A DNA stretch of 64,000 nt from Cohnella nanjingensis. GTDB taxonomy: Bacteria > Bacillota > Bacilli > Paenibacillales > Paenibacillaceae. The notes beneath the pieces were generated by a model. That model was given only the letters and a program-made list of their open reading frames with translations, was not told the origin of the DNA and did no database searches. Shown one piece after another: positions 43,719-52,635 of this stretch. The position numbers and the translations under genes are program-made. Location: the NCBI RefSeq assembly GCF_014212125.1, contig NZ_JACJVP010000019.1, positions 20,922 to 84,921 of the forward strand. The letters are read 5' to 3'. Position 1 is the first letter of the stretch. Each line of letters opens with the position of its first letter.

Positions 43719-45034
43719 ACCGATACCGACAATCGATCGACAAATTTCAAGAAGCAAAAGCTTATGTAGCGGGAGGGGTAGCCAGCAGTCTCCGGGTTTC
43801 GATGAAGCCGGCGCCCTTGTACGTACGCAAAGCGTACGGGGCGATCATTCAAGATGCGGACGGCCATGAATACATGGACTACATGCTGGCTTATGGCCCT
43901 TTGATCTTGGGTCATGCCCATCCCGGGTTTAACGAACGAATCCTCGAGGCTCTGCGGAAGGGGAGCACCTACGGCATGCAGCACGACGGCGAAATTCAAC
44001 TGGGCCGGCGTTTAACGGAAATATTGCCTTGCGCCGAGCAAGTTGCATTCAGCGGATCGGGGACCGAAGCGGTGATGCTGGCACTTCGGTTAGCGCGAGC
44101 CTATACCTCAAAGCGAAAAATCGTCCGTTTCTATGGTCATTACCACGGATGGTCGGACGCCATTTTTACGTCTTTCCCCAGCCCGGACTTTTCCTCCGCC
44201 CGCCCGACCGAAGGGAACTCGGATATCGTCCCGGGTACAAACGGACAAAGCCGCAGCAGTCTGCAGGATATCATCCTCTTGCCGTGGAACGACCCCGAAG
44301 CTTTGGAGGAGACGCTGACGCAACATCATCATGAGATCGCAGCAGTCATAACTGAGCCCGTTATGTGCAATTCAGGCTGTATTGCACCCAAGCCGGGCTA
44401 TATGGAATTCATGCGGGAGTTGACGTCAAAGTTGGGCATCGTGCTCATCTGGGATGAAGTGATCACCGGCTTTCGCATGGGGCTTGGCGGTGCGCACGAA
44501 CGATTCGGCATCCTTCCGGATCTTGTGACGATCGGCAAAGCATTGGGTGGCGGAATTGCTCTAAGCGCGGTAGCGGGCAATAGAGAGATGATGCGTCTCA
44601 TCGAAGAAGGAACCGTCATGCATCTCGGGACGCTCAATGGCAACGGCTTGTCGACAGCAGCCGGATTAGCGGTCATTGAAGAGCTGTCGAAGGAGGACGG
44701 ACAAGTGCTCAAGGACATGGAGAACACCGCACTCCGTCTGTCGGATGGCATTCGATCTGTGCTTGGCCGGAACGGTCATCAAGTCGTCGTCAATCAACTG
44801 GGTCCGGTGTTTCATGTCATGTTTATCGATAGAACGGAAGTGAATGATTTCGATACGTTTAATCTTCGGGATACGAACCTGTATACACTATTTGCCGAAG
44901 CGCTGCTGCACGAAGGGATACTCGTTCGTCCCAATGGACTTTGGTATGTCTCGTCGGCCCATGGCGAGAAAGAAACAGAGAAGACTTTGCTTGCGGTAGA
45001 ACGGGTTGCTCGGAAGATAGCCGTCCATCCATAA
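43715..45034 (+). CDS. class III aminotransferase (glutamate-1-semialdehyde aminomutase-like)
   Basis: A 439-residue PLP enzyme. It shows YVAGGVASSLRV, DADGHEYMDYMLAYGPLILGHAHP, the cofactor phosphate site SGSGTEAVMLALRLARAYT, GHYHGWSD, WDEVITGFR with the PLP-binding Asp, and the Schiff-base Lys at about 275 in TIGKALGGG. The ATG at 43715 overlaps the previous stop (ATGA) and has AAAGGAG; an in-frame ATG at 43685 lies inside the upstream gene. It resembles HemL, but the catabolic setting makes a transaminase or aminomutase on a sugar-derived amine more likely than haem synthesis. Confidence 0.88.
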   Translation: MNRYRQSIDKFQEAKAYVAGGVASSLRVSMKPAPLYVRKAYGAIIQDADGHEYMDYMLAYGPLILGHAHPGFNERILEALRKGSTYGMQHDGEIQLGRRLTEILPCAEQVAFSGSGTEAVMLALRLARAYTSKRKIVRFYGHYHGWSDAIFTSFPSPDFSSARPTEGNSDIVPGTNGQSRSSLQDIILLPWNDPEALEETLTQHHHEIAAVITEPVMCNSGCIAPKPGYMEFMRELTSKLGIVLIWDEVITGFRMGLGGAHERFGILPDLVTIGKALGGGIALSAVAGNREMMRLIEEGTVMHLGTLNGNGLSTAAGLAVIEELSKEDGQVLKDMENTALRLSDGIRSVLGRNGHQVVVNQLGPVFHVMFIDRTEVNDFDTFNLRDTNLYTLFAEALLHEGILVRPNGLWYVSSAHGEKETEKTLLAVERVARKIAVHP

Positions 45035-45070
45035 TCAGGTCGTAGAGATGAGGAAGAGAGGCGAGAGTCA

Positions 45071-45904
45071 TTGTTGTATAAAAGCCGCCTTTTGACAAAG
45101 CCGCATGTGTTTACTTCCGGCATTGAAGGACCTGCCTGCGATAGGGAAGGTAATTTGTACGCCGTAAATTATGCCAGAAAGCATACGATTGGAGCGGTCA
45201 CGCCGCAAGGAGACAGCCGTCTGTTTCTCGAGCTTCCTGCAGGAGCTACCGGGAACGCGATTCGATTTCATCCATCGGGTCGAATGTTCATAGCCGACTA
45301 TACCGGGCACCGTATATTAAGCGTGGATATGCAATCGCTGGAGATCGATACATTCATGGAGCAGCCTGCGATGAACCAGCCTAATGACCTCGCTGTAACA
45401 AGGAGCGGCATTTGGTTTGCCAGCGATCCGAATTGGAAGCAATCGGATGGAAAGCTTTGGCGTATCGACGAGAACGGCAAGGCGGAGCTGCTGGAGTCCG
45501 GAATGGGTACCACGAACGGTATTGAGGTCAGCTATGACGAACGAACCTTGTACGTGAACGAAACCATTCAACGACGAATATGGCAATACGATTTGACGGC
45601 GGACCGTCGGATCAACAATAAACGGCTATTCTATGAATTTGCCGACTATGGACTGGACGGCATGCGCTGTGACGTGGAGGGAAATGTGTACGTGACGCGT
45701 TTCGGGAAGGGGACGATTGCCGTGCTTACTCCACAGGGCAAGCCGATAAGGGAAATTACGTTGCACGGCAAGCAGTGTACGAACCTAACCTTTGGTGGTA
45801 CGGATGGCCGTTCCTGCTATGTCACGATGGCAGATACAGGGTCAGTCGAAACCTTCCGGACGGAGGTCGCGGGAAGATGCTGGGCACTTTTGCATGGACA
45901 ATAA
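45071..45904 (+). CDS. SMP-30/gluconolactonase-like beta-propeller
   Basis: A 277-residue six-bladed propeller: EGPACDREGNLYAVNY with the metal-binding Glu near residue 19, NAIRFHPSGRMFIADY, NQPNDLAV with the metal-binding Asn, TTNGIEVSYDERTLYVNET, and LDGMRCDVEGNVYVTRF carrying the catalytic Asp. These residues support calcium- or zinc-dependent lactonase activity on a sugar lactone. TTG start at 45071. Third gene of the operon. Confidence 0.88.
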   Translation: MLYKSRLLTKPHVFTSGIEGPACDREGNLYAVNYARKHTIGAVTPQGDSRLFLELPAGATGNAIRFHPSGRMFIADYTGHRILSVDMQSLEIDTFMEQPAMNQPNDLAVTRSGIWFASDPNWKQSDGKLWRIDENGKAELLESGMGTTNGIEVSYDERTLYVNETIQRRIWQYDLTADRRINNKRLFYEFADYGLDGMRCDVEGNVYVTRFGKGTIAVLTPQGKPIREITLHGKQCTNLTFGGTDGRSCYVTMADTGSVETFRTEVAGRCWALLHGQ

Positions 45905-45923
45905 AGGAAGGGAGCGACGCTAG

Positions 45924-46349
45924 ATGAAAGAACCTGTGTCGACACACGAAAATAATGGAAAACCTTTTAGTTCCGCCATTCAAGCGGGAGGGTTTATTTA
46001 TGTATCCGGCCAAGGGGGATTAGACCCGAATACCGGGAAAGTGGTTAGCCCTGATTTAAAGGGACAAACCAACCAGACGCTGCACAATATCCAAAGCATC
46101 CTGCATGAAGCCCATGCTACCTTGGACGATGTGGTCAAAGTGAACGTTTATTTGAAGGAAAGGGCCCATTATGAGGAGTTCAACGAAATTTATGGGGGGT
46201 TTTTCTCGTATCCGTTTCCTGCCCGAACCACGATTTATTGCGATCTGAATTTTGACATTCTGGTAGAAATCGATGTGATCGCACTTGCCCCGACGGCTGC
46301 TGACGGCGTACATGATGGGACATCGACTAAAGGACGGATGCATCTATGA
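45924..46349 (+). CDS. RidA family protein (enamine/imine deaminase)
   Basis: A 141-residue member with FSSAIQAGGFIYVSGQGGLDPNTGKV, the conserved QTNQTLHNIQSILHEAHATLDDVVKVNVYL, and FPARTTIYCDL containing the catalytic Arg. RidA proteins hydrolyse reactive enamines made by PLP enzymes, which fits the aminotransferase two genes upstream. A C-terminal extension of about 13 residues (DGVHDGTSTKGRM) is beyond the usual end. Start follows AAGGAAGGGAG; the stop overlaps the IclR gene (ATGA). Confidence 0.92.
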   Translation: MKEPVSTHENNGKPFSSAIQAGGFIYVSGQGGLDPNTGKVVSPDLKGQTNQTLHNIQSILHEAHATLDDVVKVNVYLKERAHYEEFNEIYGGFFSYPFPARTTIYCDLNFDILVEIDVIALAPTAADGVHDGTSTKGRMHL

Positions 46350-47128
46350 GTACATCGGAAAAATCAAACCTAACGGTCAAATCGGCCGACCGCGTCTTGG
46401 ATATATTTGAATTGTTCGCGGAAGCGGGAGTACGTGAATTAAGTCTAATGGACATTGCGCGACGCCTGGAGCTCCCCGCGAGCAGTGTTTTCAAAATTGT
46501 TCAAAATCTCGTTCACCGGGGATACCTGGAAAAGGATGAGCACGGCAAGTTGTTTCATCTTGGCTATAAAATTTTTCAAATCGGCGCCCAATACGCGCAA
46601 CATACGAATCTGACCGCAGAGTTTCAATCTATCGCGCAGCAGATCGTCTCAGAAGTCAATGAAGCCGTGTATTTATCCATCCGAAGCGACAGGAATATTC
46701 TCTATATAGCCGAAAAACAAAATACGCATCCGGTTCGTTTTGTTTCGCATTTGGGTATGCAGCTGCCGCTCCATACGACAGCTATGGGCAAGCTATTTCT
46801 AAGCGCCATGCAGGATCAGGAGATTGCGGCCATGTACGAAACCCAGAGTCTGGGGCTGCTTACCGATCATACCCTGTCCGATATGGATCAGCTATTGGAG
46901 CAGCTTCGTGAGATTCGCCGGACCGGGGTTGCTTACAGCAAGGGAGAAGCAGTGCAAGGGATTCAATGCGTAGCCGCTCCCATCGTAAATGCGAAGCAGG
47001 AAATCGTGGCGGCCATGAGCATTTCGGTTCCGTTAAGCCGGTTGGACGATATGACCTGGCATCAAATGGAGGAACAGGTCGTACAAGGCGCAAGAAAGCT
47101 TAGCTGGCTGTTGTATTATCAGGCGTAG
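46346..47128 (+). CDS. IclR-family transcriptional regulator
   Basis: A 260-residue regulator with an N-terminal winged helix (SADRVLDIFELFAEAGVRELSLMDIARRLELPASSVFKIVQNLVHRGYL) and the IclR effector domain (ARKL-type C-terminus; FVSHLGMQLPLHTTAMGKLFLSAM). Translationally coupled to ridA by a 4-bp overlap and the last gene of the operon. Likely controls this operon and possibly the divergent one, sensing a pathway acid or lactone. The palindrome at 48116 is a candidate target. Confidence 0.92.
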   Translation: MSTSEKSNLTVKSADRVLDIFELFAEAGVRELSLMDIARRLELPASSVFKIVQNLVHRGYLEKDEHGKLFHLGYKIFQIGAQYAQHTNLTAEFQSIAQQIVSEVNEAVYLSIRSDRNILYIAEKQNTHPVRFVSHLGMQLPLHTTAMGKLFLSAMQDQEIAAMYETQSLGLLTDHTLSDMDQLLEQLREIRRTGVAYSKGEAVQGIQCVAAPIVNAKQEIVAAMSISVPLSRLDDMTWHQMEEQVVQGARKLSWLLYYQA

Positions 47129-47139
47129 CAAGAATGGGT

Positions 47140-48012
47140 CTATCCCTCCGTGAATTTTTTTCTTAACTCAAGCGGGGTAAACCCATTCATTTCCTTGAAT
47201 ACTTTGTCAAAATAATTGACGTTACAAAAGCCTGTACGCTCTGCAATTTGCGTAATCGTCAAATCCTGCTGAATCAATAGCCGTTTGGCCATCTCAACCC
47301 GATAACGATTGATGAACACCGTGGGAGTGACTCCGGTCACTTTTTTAAAGAAACGGGTAAAATGAAAAAGGCTCATGTTCACCAGAGAACCAAGGGTGTC
47401 GGTATAAATTTTTTGATCGTAGCAAGATTCGATAAAATCAAGAGCGGGCTTGAGGCGTTTGTAGTGGGCGAGACTTTTGTCCAAATCTTTGTTCAGGCAT
47501 GTTTCTCTCTGATAACCTCGGAGGATAGGGATGATCATGCGGTAGAGGGAAGACTTGATCATCAGCTCGCAGCCGATCGCTTGCTTGGCGTATTCTTGGT
47601 AAGCCAATTCAAAAGGAACAACCAATTCATTCCATATCGGATGAGAGGGGAGAATCGGTTCCAAAATGGGAGCGGTTTGAATAAATCGGGCGTACACATG
47701 CTGCGATTCGGAATGCTCCAAGGAGCCGGCTAACAGGGACATATCAAATATAAAGCCGCGAATGGTACAACTCTTGCCGTGTAATGCTTGCATGGAATGA
47801 ATCTTGCAGCTGTTGATAAAAAGAATAGCCGGTGCGTCCACGGTGAAGGTTCGGTTGTCAATATGGACCTGAGCGGTGCCCTCCAAAAGATGAATAAATT
47901 CAAGGTGATCATGCCAGTGAGGTCTTACCAGATGAGAGGAGCTCTTCACTTCCGTCATCCGCAATGGAAAGCGCTTTCCTTCGAAAGGTTCGATTTTCTT
48001 CAAAGCATCCAA
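47140..48012 (-). CDS. AraC-family regulator with cupin sensor domain
   Basis: A 290-residue regulator: an N-terminal AraC-type cupin (HWHDHLEFIHLLEGTAQVHIDNRTF) for ligand sensing and two C-terminal HTH motifs (TLGSLVNMSLFHFTRFFKKVTGVTP and ITQIAERTGFCNVNYFDKVFKEMNG). TTG start on the minus strand at 48012. It converges with the IclR gene (11 bp between stops) and is divergent from the glycoside hydrolase operon, which it most likely activates. Confidence 0.92.
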   Translation of the reverse strand: MDALKKIEPFEGKRFPLRMTEVKSSSHLVRPHWHDHLEFIHLLEGTAQVHIDNRTFTVDAPAILFINSCKIHSMQALHGKSCTIRGFIFDMSLLAGSLEHSESQHVYARFIQTAPILEPILPSHPIWNELVVPFELAYQEYAKQAIGCELMIKSSLYRMIIPILRGYQRETCLNKDLDKSLAHYKRLKPALDFIESCYDQKIYTDTLGSLVNMSLFHFTRFFKKVTGVTPTVFINRYRVEMAKRLLIQQDLTITQIAERTGFCNVNYFDKVFKEMNGFTPLELRKKFTEG

Positions 48013-48046
48013 TTCGGACCACCGCCTTGTCAGCCTGATGATCGTT

Positions 48047-48052
48047 ATTATA
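48047..48052 (-). promoter_or_regulatory. probable -10 of the AraC-type gene
   Basis: On the minus strand this reads TATAAT, 35 bp from the start, with a poor -35 (TTTCGG) 17 bp further. Self-activated or weak promoter. Confidence 0.45.
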
Positions 48053-48096
48053 ACTTAGCTTATTGACATCCGAAAGGAGGAAAAAGGAGCAAAATC

Positions 48097-48129
48097 TTGT
48101 AAGGAAAGCGCAGATTGTTCTATAGAACA
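48097..48129 (+). promoter_or_regulatory. promoter and 14-bp palindromic operator of the hydrolase-importer operon
   Basis: TTGTAA (48097-48102), an 18-base spacer and TATAGA (48121-48126) form a possible promoter. The -10 lies in the centre of the perfect palindrome TGTTCTATAGAACA (48116-48129). A protein bound there would block initiation; an IclR-type repressor is the nearest candidate. Confidence 0.6.
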
Positions 48130-48191
48130 CGTTATTTGAATTGCGCGATAATGAAGACACCAAGAAAGCAATTCATAAGGGAGAGAACGAT

Positions 48192-49913
48192 TTGAAGAGC
48201 AAGACGTTGATGCAGGTTCGGCGCAATATGCCTAATTTGTGGATGGAGGGAGCATTGTTCGCGTTCTCCGGTTATGATGGACGGACGCATTCAAGCTCTC
48301 GATTTGTAGCTACAGCAGGAGCTGACGATTACAGCTTACTGTTCCATACTCCGAAACGGAGATGGCTGGAGTTTCAAGCCATTCCACCCGGGAACGTTCA
48401 AATTGCAACGGGCGACGTCTTATTAGTAGACCATGAAGAGGGTCCGCTGCTCGCGGTATTTCAGAGCTGGCACACGCTAGTCGGAACAGCTCCCGCGACC
48501 GTGGATATGCAGCTGCGATTTGAAGAAGAAGACGGGGGCGAGGTTCGTAGGGAGAATGCGTTTCTGGTTACGGAATCAGCGGATGGACAGGATGCTGTCG
48601 TACTGCTTAGACACGAGGACCGTTGGGCGCTGGCTTACGGTAGCCGAGTGGAAGAAGCAGCCGAGCGGGCCGTGAAAGGATTGGCATCCGACGTCTGGAA
48701 TGAAGCGGAGGACCGGATGCAATTTTATCGCCATGCTCCCCGATTGGAAGATCCGCTAAAGGAGAGGCTGCTGCTCAAATGCTTTAGCGTGATGAAAGTG
48801 AATACGCTTGCAGCCGAAGGCGTTATTCATCAGCACTGGTCCACGCCGGATCGTGTTCCCCACCAAGCGATGTGGCTGTGGGACTCCGTGTTTCATACAT
48901 TTGCAATGAATAGGGTGGATCCGGCGATCGCCTGGCATTTTTTGAAATCGGTGCTGGATACGCAGCAAGAGGATGGAATGATTCCGCATACGACAAAGGT
49001 GGATGGGTCAAGCTCGAATATGACGCAGCCTCCCGTGCTCGCATGGGGGGTATGGGAAAATTATCTCCATACGAGGCGAAAGGACGATTTGCGGTATGCG
49101 CTTCCCCGGTTGGTACATTATTTGTCCTGGGATATTGCGAACCGTGACAGTAACTGTAACGAGCTGCTCGAGTGGATGATTGAGGGTAACCCGTTATGCC
49201 GCTCCGGCGAGTCGGGGATGGACAATTCTCCGCGGTTTGATCGTGCGGCCTTGTTGGATGCGGTTGATTTTTCAGTATTCGTGGCTCAGGATGCTCATTA
49301 TATCGGACGCATTGCAGATGAGGTCGGGGACATCGAATTAGCGAACGAATGGAAGCGGAAGGCGGCCAATGTACGCGCCCAAATTCATAGCAGCCTCTGG
49401 GATGAGAAAGAAGGCTTTTATTTTGATAGAGATATGGACGGGAGTCTCTCCGGAGTGAAGGCGGTGAGCGGATTTCTACCTTTGCTTCTGGACGGATTGC
49501 CCCCGGAGCATGCGCAACGGCTGGTCTCCTTGCTTCAAGACCCTAACCATTTCCAAACGAAGTTTCCGATCCCCACGACGGCAGCCTCGGAAGCGGAATA
49601 CGGCACGGACATGTGGAGAGGACCGGTATGGCTTAATACGAACTACCTTGTCTACATCGGACTTAAGAGGCAAGGGAGGGAAGAGGAGGCGGATCGGCTG
49701 GCCCGGCAAACGATTGAGATGGTTCAAAAATATTATGAAAGATTCGGGGTGATCTTCGAATATTTCGACTCCTCGGATCGTGTTCCTCCTATCGCTTGCG
49801 ATCGCAAGGGACCTCCATCGGCTTTATATGACATACGGAAAAAGATGGATGTAGTCCGTGATTTTCATTGGTCGGCGGCATTGACGGCTTGCATGTTAAT
49901 GGAACTGACATAG
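48192..49913 (+). CDS. (alpha/alpha)6 glycoside hydrolase, MGH1/GH63-like
   Basis: A 573-residue cytoplasmic enzyme (no signal peptide). The frame opens at 48141, but TTG 48192 has AAGGGAGAG seven bases upstream. After a small N-terminal beta domain, the helical barrel shows VPHQAMWLWDSVFHTFAMNRVDP with the acidic pair, GMIPHTTK, EWMIEGNPLCRSGESGMDNSPRFD, MWRGPVWLNTNYLVYIGL, and a late FEYFDSSDRVPP. These are hallmarks of mannosylglycerate hydrolase-like/GH63-type enzymes that cleave alpha-glucosidic or mannosidic bonds of small glycosides. First gene of an operon ending in an importer, so it probably cleaves the imported glycoside. Confidence 0.82.
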   Translation: MKSKTLMQVRRNMPNLWMEGALFAFSGYDGRTHSSSRFVATAGADDYSLLFHTPKRRWLEFQAIPPGNVQIATGDVLLVDHEEGPLLAVFQSWHTLVGTAPATVDMQLRFEEEDGGEVRRENAFLVTESADGQDAVVLLRHEDRWALAYGSRVEEAAERAVKGLASDVWNEAEDRMQFYRHAPRLEDPLKERLLLKCFSVMKVNTLAAEGVIHQHWSTPDRVPHQAMWLWDSVFHTFAMNRVDPAIAWHFLKSVLDTQQEDGMIPHTTKVDGSSSNMTQPPVLAWGVWENYLHTRRKDDLRYALPRLVHYLSWDIANRDSNCNELLEWMIEGNPLCRSGESGMDNSPRFDRAALLDAVDFSVFVAQDAHYIGRIADEVGDIELANEWKRKAANVRAQIHSSLWDEKEGFYFDRDMDGSLSGVKAVSGFLPLLLDGLPPEHAQRLVSLLQDPNHFQTKFPIPTTAASEAEYGTDMWRGPVWLNTNYLVYIGLKRQGREEEADRLARQTIEMVQKYYERFGVIFEYFDSSDRVPPIACDRKGPPSALYDIRKKMDVVRDFHWSAALTACMLMELT

Positions 49914-49926
49914 GAGGGGGGAGACT

Positions 49927-50682
49927 GTGGCTCAATTGAATGGGAAAGTCATTCTGGTAACAGGTGCACTGGGGAAGCTAGGTTTATCTGCCTTCAACCT
50001 GTTCTTAGAGAGAGGTGCCCGGGTGGTAGCTACAGACCTGGCTTCTCCTGAAGAGGCGAGCCAAAAGCTAGATCATACTGTTGCTGCTGCACGAAAGACG
50101 GAATGGATTTATATGAGATCGGATGCGCGCGATGAAGAGCAAGTCATCTCGGCTCTCGAATGCATCAGGCAGCGTTGGGGGCGCTTGGACGGTCTGTATC
50201 ATAACGCCTATACGCAAATTTCCAAACCGGCCATGGAGCTTACTTCAGTGGAGTGGAATGAAGTGCTGTCCGGCACCTTAACCAGTACGTTTCTGGTGAA
50301 TAAGTCTGCACTTCCTCTGATGATTGAATCTGGAGGCGGCGTCATTCTAAATACCTCTTCGGTCTTGAGTCAGAAGGTAAAACCGGCCTGTATGGCTTAT
50401 GGCGCCGCCAAAGCAGGCGTCAATCAGATGACCCGCGTCCTCGCTGCCGATTATGCGCATAGAGGAATTCGAGCGAATGTTCTGCTGCCTGGGGACATCA
50501 AGACGGAGGAGGCGCTGCGTCAACTAACCCCGGCTTTCAAGCAAGCTGTCGCCGCACAAACACCGTTGGGCCGATCAGGTACACCCGAGGAAGTTTCCGA
50601 GCTGGCTGCCTTTCTACTATCTGACGCGTCATCTTATATCACTGGAGCATTGATAACCATTGATGGGGGATTTGCGTTATGA
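49927..50682 (+). CDS. short-chain dehydrogenase/reductase
   Basis: A 251-residue classical SDR: NAD(P) motif TGALGKLG at about 12-19, NTSSVLSQK with the catalytic Ser, YGAAKAG with Tyr/Lys at about 159 and 163, and the C-terminal SSYITGALITIDGGFAL. Asp after strand 2 (VVATDLASP) suggests NAD. GTG start after GGAGGGGGGAG; its stop overlaps the next gene by 4 bp. Probably oxidises a sugar hydroxyl in the pathway. Confidence 0.93.
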   Translation: MAQLNGKVILVTGALGKLGLSAFNLFLERGARVVATDLASPEEASQKLDHTVAAARKTEWIYMRSDARDEEQVISALECIRQRWGRLDGLYHNAYTQISKPAMELTSVEWNEVLSGTLTSTFLVNKSALPLMIESGGGVILNTSSVLSQKVKPACMAYGAAKAGVNQMTRVLAADYAHRGIRANVLLPGDIKTEEALRQLTPAFKQAVAAQTPLGRSGTPEEVSELAAFLLSDASSYITGALITIDGGFAL

Positions 50683-51473
50683 ACGATTTTCTGTTTCATC
50701 ATGGAACGCGGGAGACATTAAAGAGGCAGGCCAAGGAAGGGTATGTCGTAATCGTTCCCTTGGGGGCGACGGAACAGCATGGACCGCATCTACCCGTTTG
50801 CACAGACACGATGATAGGCGAACATATTGTCCTTGAGGCGTGCAGGAAGGCTGCCGATTCGATGAAGCTGCTCATGGCTCCTATCCTTCCGGTAGGCTGT
50901 TCGCAGCATCATTTGGCTTTCGGCGGCACCTTGTCTTTCTCCTCCTCGACGTATCTTCTTTTATTGAAAGAGCTTGGCGAAAGCCTCGTAGCCGGAGGCT
51001 TCCGTAAAATCATTTTTCTGAATGCGCATGGAGGCAATGAGCCTTTGATGCACCAAGCAGCGCAAGATCTTGCCGTTCAGCATGACATCTGGACTGCTTC
51101 CGCTTCCTATTGGAGCTTGTCCCGAGAAGCGCTCAATGAGCTGCATGCTCATGAGATGGGGATGGTTCCGGGGCATGCCGGAGGGTTCGAAGCCTCGTTG
51201 ATTGCTTCCTTAGACCCCCAACTCATCCAAGGAGGGCAGGATACTGTAGAGGGGGCTAAGCATCTGCAGCGTTCATGGATACATGGAGGGCCTCCAGGTT
51301 CTTATGTAGGTAAACATAACGAATTGACCGGGATGGACGGTTACACGGATTCCATCTCTCCCATGGACGGAGCCAAAGGCGCATCCTATTTGCAAGCCAT
51401 AATTGAAGCAACGGCCCATTGGCTCTTGCAAGTAGACCAATGGATGAATGAAGGGGCGCAGGCAACCACATGA
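50679..51473 (+). CDS. creatininase-family amidohydrolase
   Basis: A 264-residue metal-dependent amidohydrolase with the binding-site motifs VPLGATEQHGPHLPVCTDT (Glu, His, Asp), the SQHHLAFGGTLSFSS loop, NAHGGNEP and a late HAGGFEASLIASL with Glu. Members hydrolyse cyclic or linear amides (creatinine, formamides and related bonds). Coupled to both neighbours by 4-bp overlaps. With the M81 enzyme in the adjacent operon, this points to a substrate carrying amide bonds. Confidence 0.9.
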   Translation: MNDFLFHHGTRETLKRQAKEGYVVIVPLGATEQHGPHLPVCTDTMIGEHIVLEACRKAADSMKLLMAPILPVGCSQHHLAFGGTLSFSSSTYLLLLKELGESLVAGGFRKIIFLNAHGGNEPLMHQAAQDLAVQHDIWTASASYWSLSREALNELHAHEMGMVPGHAGGFEASLIASLDPQLIQGGQDTVEGAKHLQRSWIHGGPPGSYVGKHNELTGMDGYTDSISPMDGAKGASYLQAIIEATAHWLLQVDQWMNEGAQATT

Positions 51474-52591
51474 ACAACCGAGCGGAACGCAAAAAAGTGG
51501 CTGCCATCGTTACGGAATACCGTCCCGATTCCCATGCGGAAGTCATCCTTGGAAGACTGTTGGGTCAATTCGGTTATAAGCCGCAGATTGATGTCGTTGC
51601 GCTGTACCTGGATCAGGAGCCGCTGAACGATATAGGAAAGGAGGCTGCACGCGTCAATGGAATCCCTGTCTATGCGTCAATTGGAGAAGCGATCGCCGCA
51701 CCTCATGCCGGACTCCCGGTAGACGGCGTTCTTCTGATCGGCGAGCATGGAGACTATCCATGGAACGAGAAGCGTCAGAAGCAGTATCCGCGCCGTCGCT
51801 TTTTTGAAGAAACCTTCCGTGCGCTGGATCAGTTGGGGCTTGCTGTTCCGATATTCAACGACAAGCATCTGTCTTATCGGATAGAGGATACGGAGTGGAT
51901 TTATAGGGAGATTACGCGAAGAGGGCTTCCCTTTCTGGGGGGTTCGTCTATTCCGCATACGCCACAGGTGCCAAGCTACCCGTCCAAGCGATTGCGGCAG
52001 GCCAAGGAAATTTTCGTGGTCAGCTGGCTTGGCATCGAGTCTTATGGATTTCATGGAATGGAGGTGCTGCAAGCGGCGGCAGAACAAAGAGACGGAGGCG
52101 AGACCGGCATTCATTCGGTGCAGGCTTTGGAAGGGAGGTCCGTATGGGCTGCTATGGATCGGGGAGAGATCCCCGAGGAGCTGATGGTTGAAGCGTTACG
52201 TACGGTAAGCGGGCCGCTGCCGGGGCATCCGAGGGAGCATGTAGATGTTCCCGTCGTATTCATCATCGCGTACTGCGACGGTGTGCGAGGATACGTCCTT
52301 CAATTGCAACGCTTTGTAAAGGAATGGGCTCTTGCCTTTCGGGGAGCTGATGGGAAGATCACGGCAGCTCGCTGCGAAAGCGGATGGGAGCGGCCCTACA
52401 GCCACTTCGAAAGGCTAACGAAACAGATTGAGCAGCTGATCCTGACCGGCCGTTCTTCCGTACCTATTGAACGTACATTCGTCACATCGGCCATGATTAA
52501 CCTGGGAATGGAAGCGCTTTATACAGGTAAGAAACGGGTCGCATCCGAGCTTCGATCCATCCGATATTCCCTGCGGAATCCTTCGGGATGA
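51470..52591 (+). CDS. conserved protein of unknown function, Rossmann-like N-terminus
   Basis: Not assigned to a named family. The 373 residues start KKVAAIVTEYRPDSHAEVILGRLLGQFGYKPQIDVVALYLDQ and contain a well-kept VDGVLLIGEHGDYPWNEKRQKQYPRRRFFEE, PIFNDKHLSYRIEDTEWIY and PFLGGSSIPHTPQVPS. I recall similar proteins from Planctomycetes and Paenibacilli next to sugar-oxidoreductase genes, which suggests a dehydrogenase-like enzyme of sugar catabolism, but no cofactor motif is certain. Coupled by overlap to the creatininase gene. Confidence 0.7.
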   Translation: MNNRAERKKVAAIVTEYRPDSHAEVILGRLLGQFGYKPQIDVVALYLDQEPLNDIGKEAARVNGIPVYASIGEAIAAPHAGLPVDGVLLIGEHGDYPWNEKRQKQYPRRRFFEETFRALDQLGLAVPIFNDKHLSYRIEDTEWIYREITRRGLPFLGGSSIPHTPQVPSYPSKRLRQAKEIFVVSWLGIESYGFHGMEVLQAAAEQRDGGETGIHSVQALEGRSVWAAMDRGEIPEELMVEALRTVSGPLPGHPREHVDVPVVFIIAYCDGVRGYVLQLQRFVKEWALAFRGADGKITAARCESGWERPYSHFERLTKQIEQLILTGRSSVPIERTFVTSAMINLGMEALYTGKKRVASELRSIRYSLRNPSG

Positions 52592-52635
52592 ACCCTGCGA
52601 AAGGATACAAAACGAAACCAAAGGGGAGATCGCGG

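Noticed and set aside
43715..45034. Reading the aminotransferase as hemL (haem synthesis).
   Set aside because: Catabolic operon setting and absence of other hem genes; only the general class III family can be supported.
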